Assembly: GCF_022376445.1 (NCBI RefSeq)
Contig: NW_025955460.1
Span: 1-26,317, forward strand
Direction of reading: 5' to 3'
Length of the DNA stretch: 26,317 nt
From: Fomitopsis serialis
Lineage: Eukaryota > Basidiomycota > Agaricomycetes > Polyporales > Fomitopsidaceae
Part shown: positions 18,879-26,317 of the stretch, in pieces
Position numbering within the stretch: the first letter of the stretch is position 1
Layout: every line of letters starts with the position of its first letter
Position numbers and translations under genes: made by a program
Notes under the pieces: model-generated
Told to the model about the DNA's origin: nothing
What the model saw: the letters and a program-made list of their open reading frames with translations, nothing else
Databases searched by the model: none

Positions 18879-19953
18879 CTACATGTCGTCTACACTAACG
18901 AACTCCGTGTAGTTTTGTGTAAAGTATGCAGTGTCTTCCATGACAGGGTGCTCGGCACCCCTCGCATACCAGTCATGGACGTTCCGCTCATTCGCCGCCA
19001 CGGCCGATTCCCAAAACCTGATCTCGGCAGAGATGTATTCGTCCATATACTCGTTGTGGGCTTTCAGCGCGGCGATGCACTCATGGAGGAATTCGATCTC
19101 CTCCTCTTGGTCGAGCACCTTCTGCATGTTGCCGTCCGCGCTCAGCCGGCCAACACCTGTGGGACTTTTTGGAACTGGCATGACGAGCGAGGGGAGGAGG
19201 CGTAGGTTCAGTCGGTGCAGGGAGTGTCCGACGTGCTGCCGACGGACATGTCAATGGCTGTATCAATGGGAGAACGAAACATACTCGCCTCCTGGCTGTG
19301 GAGCATCTCCTCACGATTCATGGCAGCTTCATCCGCCTCACATTCGGCTATCTGAGCCTCCACCATCTCATCCACTGCCTCCACCCGACTGGTCTCCGCG
19401 GCAAGCGTGTCATGGACTTGAGTGCGAAACGCGGACATGGAGACCTCGCCCGGTGGGAGAAGCCCAGTGCCTGGTGTTTCCCTCAGTAGCCGAAACCATA
19501 CTCATGCCAGATACACATACCATCCTCGACCGCATGCTTCGCGGACATCCATGCAACACCCGGCGGGACCTGAATGAGGGGCTCTGGCTCTCGGCTCGCT
19601 TTTGGGATCACTATGTCACTCAAACGTGAAAGTGTCGCTTCCCCCGATTCCTCCGCGCCACCCACGATATCCCAAAAGCGGGCCATGGCATCCGTAATAC
19701 CTAGCGCCGTCTGGGTGTTCTCGTCGGAAAGACGCTTGAGCCCCGTCGTGAGCGCAGCCATGCACTGAACAAGAAACGTATCAGCGCTTCACTCCATGCC
19801 ATTGCACCGAGGTTCTACCATCGATTTCACAAGCTGCGCATTGGCTTCGGCTGTGCTTCGGTTGTCTTGCCAGCTGACAAATGCTGCCTTCGCCATTGGA
19901 AGGGCCTCGTTGTCACACACATTGTCGTAGTCTTGCGCAGTGGGGACGGCCAT
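18879..19953 (-). CDS. helical/coiled-coil protein of about 280 aa, unknown function
   Basis: Seen: exon 1 19953-19819 (45 residues, MAVPTAQDYDNVCDNE), a 54-bp intron, exon 2 19764-19521, a 50-bp intron, exon 3 19470-19285, then exon 4 19156-18879. The last intron (19284-19157, 128 bp) joins a GTATGT donor to the only AG that restores the frame; a further micro-exon cannot be ruled out. The protein is mostly amphipathic helix: ALTTGLKRLSDEN, ITDAMARFWDIVGG, EAVDEMVEAQIAECEADEAA and KVLDQEEEIEFLHE continuing into LKAHNEYMDEYISAEIRFWE. There are no catalytic residues or membrane segments. It converges with the paralogue gene. A C/T-rich leader (19954-20020) and CACGTG at 20084-20089 precede the start. 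A structural or scaffold protein is the most that can be said. Confidence 0.62.
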
Positions 19954-20116
19954 GGAAAGGACTTCGGAGGTGGTGAGAATTGCGATTGAGAGATGAGATG
20001 AGAGGAGATAGGAGGGTACGTAATGGACATGGGATCAAGCCATTGTGGCCATATTTCTCACACTCGCCACAAGCACGTGCATAGCAGGGCATGCGCGACC
20101 ACGCGGTCCGAGATCA

Positions 20117-20229
20117 TGCGTCCGACCTCGGGCGTCCGACCGCGGGCGTCCGACCGCGGGCGTCCGACCGCGGGCGTCCGACCGCGGGCGTCCGACCTCG
20201 GGCGTCCGACATCGGGCGTCCGACGTCGG
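20117..20229. repeat. minisatellite array 5, eight 14-bp units
   Basis: Eight in-register units of GCGTCCGAC plus CTCGG, CGCGG x4, CTCGG, ATCGG and GTCGG occupy 20118-20229. It lies between the coiled-coil gene (start 19953) and the acidic-tail gene (stop 20383). The 20230-20382 remainder shows no gene. Confidence 0.9.
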
Positions 20230-20382
20230 ATCCTCGGCTTGGGCTGTATGGATACGTTCGTTACCTCGCTTTCTCTTGTCTGTGTTGCCTTTCTCATGCC
20301 CATATTCGGTAGCTCAAATCACCAATATTTATACGACACAGAAGATGGATAGGTGGAACAATCGTTGGCGGCAATAGCAGTG

Positions 20383-21448
20383 TCAATCCTCATCCTCGGA
20401 CTCGACCTCGACCTCCTCGCCCTCATCCTCGGTGTCGTCTTCATCCTCCTCATCCTGTTGCGCCTCCCGCTCCCCGTCGCTGCCCTCGCCACCCTCGCCG
20501 TCGCCCTCATCATCCTCGGGATCGTCGTCGCTGCCATCGGCCTCGTCAGGGTCACCCTCCGCAGCCACCAAGAAGGCCTCGGGAGTTTCAAGCATCTCCC
20601 GGGACAGACGCGCATGAGCGATGGCGTCTGCCTCGCTGCGCTGCACCAGCTGATCGATCTGGGCCCGGAACTTGTGGTCGTAAATACTCCCCCAATCTCC
20701 CTTACCGCCATTCACACCACCGACGAACGCCCAACCAATGCCGCCGCCGCCGCTTCGGTATGGACGGATCCATGCCGCCTCCGTGCCAACGATGGCGACG
20801 CCGTAAGGGAAGTCGGCGGATGTTATCGGAATGTTGAGCGCGATCCGCATGAGGTACCCCTTGAGCTGCGTCAAGATAGCCTTGCGATGGGCCGCTGTCG
20901 GTGTCGTCTTGCCCTCGTCGAGCGAGCCTATTTCCACGACAAGGCGTGGAAGCTCGGGCTTCAGCTCGTTGGTGCCGATCTCAAGACCGTAGTACGACGC
21001 GACGACAAAGTCGGGCATCTTCGTGCCGCTCTTCTGCCGCTTGAAAACGAGTCCACCTGCAGCAGGTGAGCGGATGCCCTGAAAGTGAAACACCGACCAC
21101 ATACCCGTGTAGTCGGTGCTCACGGGAGCACCGTGGCTGAGCACTTCGGCAGCAGCAGCCAGCTCCGCGTTGCCCCGGCGGCGGTGAAGAACATCAAGAA
21201 CATCCTGCCCCGGAACGGACGGGCGAAGCGGTTCCTGGGGCTTGACCATATCGTGCCTAAAACGCACGGAGAGGTACTTGTTCCAAGCTCCGTAGGTGGA
21301 GTATTGGCTAGAAGTAGGACACGTCCGCCAGTGGTTGAAGATTTGCCTGAGGCGATTGTCGAGATCGACATGTCCGTCAAATGAGACCTACAGGGCGTTA
21401 GGGTTGCTGCCCGCATGCGTCCGAGGCATCACCGCTTACCGTGTTCAT
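20383..21448 (-). CDS. possible PD-(D/E)XK-like protein with acidic C-terminal tail
   Basis: Seen: a 9-bp first exon (21448-21440, M-N-T), a 52-bp intron with a textbook CCCTAACG branch site, and exon 2 21387-20383, giving 337 residues. The start is backed by a TATA box 63 bp upstream. The core has DLDNRLRQIFNHW, a Gln/Trp-rich stretch, MPDFVVASYYG (D129), PRLVVEIGS (E155), then a helix AILTQLKGYLMRI and further strands (YGVAIVGTEAAWIRP). A strand with PD, a strand with hydrophobic-E, and a helix with QLKGYL is the layout of PD-(D/E)XK nuclease-like folds. However, the lysine two after the glutamate is Gly here, so activity is doubtful and the match is tentative. The last 50 residues are almost all Asp/Glu. 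Function is not assigned. Confidence 0.75.
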
Positions 21449-21510
21449 GATTGTCGATGCTGCACGAGTGTTGCACGTCGGCTGCTGCTTAACGACAATG
21501 CCCACCTTCT

Positions 21511-21518
21511 TATATATG
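21511..21518 (-). promoter_or_regulatory. TATA box of the acidic-tail gene
   Basis: On the minus strand CATATATAAG lies 63-70 bp before the ATG at 21448, the usual distance for a fungal TATA box. Confidence 0.55.
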
Positions 21519-22243
21519 GATGTATCCAGCTCTGAACATGATTGCACGAATGCAATGATTCTCGGCCAATAGGTTCTCTCGGAAGCGATGCACGGATGGA
21601 GAGCACAGTTTGGATAGTCGCCTGAGTCATGCAGAAGGCGGCATTTGGCCTTCGGGCGTTGTGATGCGGCTTCAGCAATGGTCAAGAGACATGCTGATTG
21701 AGCACAATGACTCATTCCCGCTGTTTTCTTTCTCATGGTGTGGGGACTCCACACCCGAGTTTCGCACAGATATTCCTTATCGCCGGCTTCGCAATGGAGA
21801 CGTATCCTCGCCATCGGAAGCTCCGTAGCTGTCCCCGCCTTTCGTCCGCTCTCTTGCGGAGCATACCTCACACGGCCAACTCAGCTTGTCATGCGCTACC
21901 AAACGGCCTTCGCCTGAGGCCACGGGTTAGCGGAACACGGGGGAAGAATCCGGTATGCGTGACATTGTCTTTGAAAGCAACGCTCACACGCCCGAACTCA
22001 GTCTGACATCGGCTCCCGCACGCCTACTGGCGCAGGCCCACGGATATCGGAACACGGCAGAAGCAAGCAGCGTGGGTATTAGTCATGTGATTTGTCAGGC
22101 ACAGAGTCAGGGCCATCATAATATAGATCGCGACAGCATCTTATCTATCACCGGCAATCTAGGCAGGTGCACCCGAACAGATTCAGGTAAGTTCCACGAC
22201 ACACTGGGAAGCGTTCGCATCGACTGACTTATCCATCCACAGG
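21519..22243. other. region between divergent genes, possible unresolved 5' exons and imperfect repeat
   Basis: No full gene model is supported. On the plus strand 21664-21828 stays open from an ATG (MRLQQWSRDMLIEHND...) to a TAG and could be a 5' exon of the gene at 22244, but I find no splice that joins them. A short exon 22127-22186, ending at a GTAAGT donor and phase-compatible with the next exon, is also possible. Two imperfect copies (about 40 bp) of a GAGGCCACGG...CGGAACACGG...GAAG block lie near 21915 and 22033. Confidence 0.35.
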
Positions 22244-22875
22244 ATGGGCATGATTGGGGGCTACATACTGCCCGAGAGCAGTGTCCACGATTTCTGGGTG
22301 AAGAGGTGGGGTGAGCAGCACCTCCAGGATACCCCGGCGGATGAGGAGCCCGGCGCGTATGACGATGTCTCGCACGACATCGTCTACTTAATCGAGTGGG
22401 TGCGCTCGCTCCCAGAGACTCACCGCGTTGCACCAGTGAGCTGTGCGTACCCGCCCCATTTTTCGGATGCATTATTGACACCCCCCCCGATAATATAGGG
22501 CTCCTCGGCAAGCACGGCGAAACCGCCGTGATTATCACAGCGTGGGAGGATCAGAAGAGACACTTCCGTCGCATCCTCGAAGACAAAGCGCAGGAGCAGC
22601 TTCGGGACACATTCGTGCAGGCTGCCAACGAGGCTGCTGGGCACGATGTGTTTGCTGTGAAGGACCTTCAGTACTTCAGCATGTCGGAACAATACCTTGT
22701 CCTTCCGCTTGCGATGTGAGTACCGACTCGGTTGTGCCGTTCGCTCCCGACGACTGACTTCGACTCTAACAGGTGCTATGACCGTCCGCGCGCGGCACGC
22801 GAAGTGCCGGTCAACAGCGCCCCCCAGAATGTTCGGGCCCGCAGCCGTGCCCGTAATGTGTCCCGGCACGGCTGA
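22244..22875 (+). CDS. small three-exon gene of unknown function
   Basis: Seen: exons 22244-22442, 22499-22715 and 22773-22875 are joined by 56- and 57-bp introns (GTGCGT...TATAG with TTGAC branch; GTGAGT...AACAG). The product is 172 residues from the ATG at 22244. Upstream, a 56-bp intron (22187-22242) and a phase-matched exon suggest the true start may be further left. The protein has YILPESSVHDFWVKRWGEQH, an acidic segment, then a helical core (TAWEDQKRHFRRILEDKAQE, RDTFVQAANEAAGHD) and an Arg-rich end (NVRARSRARNVSRHG). A run of eight C residues sits within intron 1. No domain is recognised. It is divergent from the acidic-tail gene and converges with the large gene ending at 23325. A role in nucleic-acid binding from the basic tail would be a guess. 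Confidence 0.55.
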
Positions 22876-23070
22876 GTAGCACTTATGTCCTTCCATGTTG
22901 TTGTACCCTATACGCGTTGTATGATACTGTATGCCAGGCGAATGAGTACACAGTGGGCTCGCCGAGTGCGAGGCCGATATGAGAAATTATATTGAATGTT
23001 CCTTCCAATGGAATAAACACTATCCGGGGTAACGGACAGTAAGCGCAGTTCTCATGTCAGAGATGCCGAT

Positions 23071-23187
23071 GGGACGCCCGACAGCGGACGCCCGACAGCG
23101 GACGCCCGAGGTCGGACGCCCGAGGTCGGACGCCGAGGTCGGACGAACGAGGTCGGACGAACGAGGTCGGATGAAGGAGGTCTGACG
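23071..23187. repeat. minisatellite array 6, eight units decaying to one side
   Basis: The units from 23075 are CGCCCGACAGCGGA x2, CGCCCGAGGTCGGA x2, a 13-bp CGCCGAGGTCGGA, CGAACGAGGTCGGA x2 and TGAAGGAGGTCTGA. Orientation is the same as array 3. Units become more diverged rightward. It fills the 449-bp gap between the small gene (stop 22875) and the large minus-strand gene (stop 23325); nothing else gene-like is there. Confidence 0.88.
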
Positions 23188-23324
23188 ACCACAATCGCAT
23201 ACTCAATAGTCATACAAGTCACTCAGTATACATTCAATAATTATGGAGGAATGAACTCCATTGACGTCCAGCCTCTCCTGCACATGTATACACCACCCAT
23301 GTTGTGTCATATGTACAGGGAAAT

Positions 23325-26317
23325 CTAACCACGGCGAAGCTTTTTGGTAACCCGCTGCTCCTCCTTAGGAGACCCATGCACCCCTTTGCGGCCATGCTTC
23401 CTGATCCTCGCGCCGATTGCGGAAGCATCGGATCCGGTGCCGGGAGGATTCATAAGTCGCTTCGTCCGCTGAGGAACCTCCCGCCATTCTCGAGCCAATG
23501 CCTTGCAGGCATAAAGGAGGCGCTCCTTGACGAAAACATGGTCGTGGAGTGTCTGAAGTACGTGTTCCGGCAAATTATACTTATCGGGATTACTCGATAA
23601 CGCCATTTCTAGATCGTGCAGCAGCATTCCAATCGTCAGAGCGACGGTCAGTGCCTCATCAACACTGATGGAAGTGTCCTTCATGCTCGTCGTTATCCGG
23701 GTCAGCCAGGACTTGAATGCTCTGATCTCGGTTGCGTTCGTGTGCACAGCGGGCGGGCAATGAGATTTCCGGTAGGACCACATACCCCATTCCCAAGTCT
23801 TGGTCGTATGCCAAGATCCGGCGTGTGACTGCCAGGATATCATTGCTCAGCATGGAGAGTACACACTCACAATGCGGAAGCTTACCAACGGTGCAATGAC
23901 TTCCAACAGCGCACAATAGTATTTGCTTCTTGACAGTTCCCGTAGGAACCGTAGCCGATCGAACATGTCGTCCCCCATTTTGGCAGGAGCCCCGATCTCA
24001 ATCTCACAAACGTCATCTGGGTCCGCTGACGATGGCGACGACAGGCGATTTATGGCCGCTGGATCACCGCCGTCCGCCCGGGTCACTGAAGGCGATGCGA
24101 CCGCCATCGGTACACCAGTTGTACCCGAAGGTCCTGTGGAGGCCATGCGACCCGTACGGCGCATTGCATTGCGGGGCAGCGGCTTGCCTGGGCGAGCGGT
24201 CTTTGCCAAAAGCACGGACGGTAAGCGTGCAGCACTATTGCGCTCAACGGACAATGAGGCTGTATGGAACGGTTGGGATGGTCCGGCACCGATCCCATCC
24301 GCCCGACGCTGACGGGGCACCACCCGCGGTGGCGGACAAGGCGAATCCGACCGCGGCTCGGGGCTGCTCTGATGGAGTGGACTGCTCATGCGCTCGATAA
24401 CGAGACCCGATGTCAACTTGAGAGGCACCGTTCGTCGCTTGACATTCGGCCGTGTCGCCGGACGATGAGATGGAGCCGGACTAAAAAGATCCGACGGAAA
24501 AGGGCGATCAGCTCGTCCCTTGCCTTTCCGATCCACCGGGACGAACGCTGGTTGCAGGATTGGCGATGACACAGCGGATGGGATGCCCGAATCTGATGCT
24601 GGCAGGATATCAGAATGCGGACTTTGCTTTACCGTCACCATGTCGATGTCAAGTTCCGATGGCAGGTTCGCCAGGGGTTGTGGCGAGGCTCCCGGCGAAG
24701 GCAGGGCGGCCGACCTTTCTTGCTCGTGAGGAGGGGGGGGCGGGGTAGCGGGATCGCTGCCACTTGACGAGCTTGATGAATGGGAAGTCGACGAAGAGGA
24801 GGACGATTCCTTGTTAGATGAATCATGTTGGCTGGCGATATCCTCGCCACTGTATCCTTCATCCGACTGGCGTCCGGGTTGATTCTCCCGCTCATCATCA
24901 CCGTCGGAAGCATCACTGTCTTTCGCCGGAGACACGCTAGCACGCTTTGAGGGACGTGTATTCGACCGACGACCCTTCGGACGGGGGGACGACTGACGGC
25001 GCGGGCGTGCGCTCCGGGCAGCGCGGCGGGAAGCAGTCCTCGGCTCCTCATGCTCCAGAGACACGATCTCGCTGTGATGGTTTCGGTAGGCAATGAAACG
25101 CATCACAAAGGCAAGCCGTGAGGAATTAGCCCTTGTACGCCAGTGTGCGATAAGAGAGTCAACCTCCGCCTGTTTCAGATGCGACGGTTCTTGGAGGGTG
25201 ACACCGTTAGGAAGCGACCCGGCCTCGAGAAGCTTCTCCGGAGTCGCCTGGAGAGCGACCCAGGGGACTTTCAACTTCGGCATATTTGTATAGGCCACTG
25301 TTGCATCACTGTCAGCACCCAATGATATCACACAGATTGGATGCATACCGTAATGAAGCCGGACGAAGTCAGAAATAAAAGCCTTCTTGTTCCGTAGATT
25401 TTTGAAGCACTCGGCGCCGTGGTGGGGCATACAGGGGGTGTTGTCATCGTACATCTCCCAGTCAATCTTCGGCACACCCCGCTTACTCGCCCTGACATCC
25501 GCATCACTCTCCTCCGATAAGTCCTCGCCCGCTGCAATGAGGAAATTGTCCATGAGCTACCCGGACTAGCCAGGACATGGTGGAGGCCATTCACGTACCG
25601 AACAATTTGTGCCCATAGTCCTTGAATAGATCTCGGAACCCGTCCGCACGTTTGTAGTCGGGGTACATGTCCTTGAATTTCACCCGACCCGCTGCACGCT
25701 GGGCGTTGGGGTCGACAAGGTCGTTGCAATCAAAGCTAGTGATAACGGAAGGATGAGAATATATGGAGTCAATTACAACGGTGGTACTCACTCGATTAAA
25801 CACGGTTTCCCTTCCAGGGATTTGTAAACGGCGTGGACGAACACACGCATGCCGAAGTTCCTCCAGACGTAATTTGCGAAGTCTAACATGACCGCTTCGC
25901 TCTTCCGAACGATGTTCCGGTCCTGCAATTCATGAGGTTGACCTTCCGAGTTCCATCGGACGGCCTCCTGCTTGTACTCCCGCTGTTTCGCCCGGGGCAG
26001 ACTGTTGGCCAGATTGCGCAGCTCCTTTTGATAAGTCGCGAGAAAGTCCTTGTCTCCGTGGGTGACCCCAGTCGCAGCCATCTTCTCATCCAACTCCGCG
26101 GGCATGTGCCAAGCTACCACACGGTGCCAGTTGAGCCGCCGGCCGAACACAGCAGGACGGTCTTTCCGTTCTTGTTCTTAACAGGTGCGGCATTGTAAAA
26201 CCAAGCCCGAACAGCCTGATTATTCATTATACAATGTATCCGCACTGCACGACAACCTACGTACCTTTTTTCCCTCCTTCTTCAACGGCTTTCCCCGGTG
26301 GCCTCCAACTTCTCGAA
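23325..26317 (-). CDS. large basic/Ser-rich protein, 5' end beyond the window, possible frameshift
   Basis: Seen: exons >26317-26265, 26215-25792, 25735-25599, 25531-23886 and 23828-23325, with introns of 49, 56, 67 and 57 bp; about 920 residues are visible. The N-terminal part has AVRAWFYNAAPVKNKNG, RRLNWHRVVAWHM, a charged helix (AKQREYKQEAVRWNSEG) and VWRNFGMRVFVHAVYKS. Next come FKDMYPDYKRADGFRDLFKDYG, KAFISDFVRLHYGMHPICVI and KVPWVALQATPEKLLEAG. A very basic stretch (RRAARSARPRRQSSP...) is probably a nuclear signal. It is followed by about 250 disordered residues with a poly-Ser run and a KGKGR motif. The last exon is helical (LTVALTIGMLLHDLEMALS, KERLLYACKALAREWREV). Odd: within exon 26215-25792 the frame used at its start differs from that used after about 26150, with no intron between them. 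Function is unknown. Confidence 0.7.

Noticed and set aside
20353..21069. 238-codon plus-strand open frame rich in Leu/Ile, resembling a membrane protein
   Set aside because: The hydrophobic look is the complement of the Asp/Glu codons in the acidic tail of the minus-strand gene.
23923..24312. Plus-strand open frames over the Ser-rich exon
   Set aside because: Antisense shadows of the 1.6-kb minus-strand exon, which is flanked by proper introns.
26160..26215. Homeodomain-like third helix (WFYN followed by basic residues)
   Set aside because: Only a few residues agree with the WFxN pattern and the preceding helices are outside the window; not enough to claim a homeodomain.

Overview
The window looks like nuclear DNA of a mushroom-forming basidiomycete (Agaricomycetes; I cannot name the species). 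The reasons are: G+C-rich sequence, genes broken by many 43-67 bp GT-AG introns with CTNAC/CTGAC-type branch sites, TATA boxes 50-70 bp ahead of some starts, and fungal protein styles (F-box/leucine-rich, WD40, Spt5-like NGN, Zn-cluster-like, long disordered Ser/Pro/acidic proteins). No rRNA, tRNA, prokaryotic operon or CRISPR was seen. All gene models below were spliced by eye. Where I give exons, the reading phase was checked across every junction unless stated.

Left part (1-9 kb). A minus-strand gene with a CxC-x2-C start (typical company of fungal DNA transposons) runs off the left edge. It is divergent from a small plus-strand gene at 1034-1734. A minus-strand unknown gene (1946-2790), an F-box-like gene (3391-4819), a nine-exon WD40 gene with a C-terminal membrane helix (5907-7480) and an Spt5-like gene (7709-8757) follow. 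The Spt5-like gene carries a clean 234-bp MITE (8706-8939) flanked by TA duplications. Its open frame resumes on the far side of the element, so the insertion truncated the gene. A G+C-rich stretch with dispersed TCGGCCG motifs follows (9029-9640).

Right part (9.8-26.3 kb). This holds seven multi-exon genes with no named function: a SIM-motif-rich protein (9858-12452, -), a 1092-residue Zn-cluster/coiled-coil protein (12916-16503, +), a shortened paralogue of it (16987-18371, +), a coiled-coil protein (18879-19953, -), a possible PD-(D/E)XK-like protein with acidic tail (20383-21448, -), a small unknown gene (22244-22875, +) and a large basic/Ser-rich protein leaving the right edge (23325-26317, -).

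These seven genes are punctuated by six arrays of one 14-bp minisatellite family. Two arrays lie inside introns of the first gene and four lie in the gaps between genes. The unit has a constant frame TCCG-NNNN-CGGGCG with a variable 4-bp core and occurs in both orientations. The array-punctuated orphan cluster, its paralogue pair and the repeated SIM-like motifs are the best candidates for something undescribed. Whether the genes act together is inference only.
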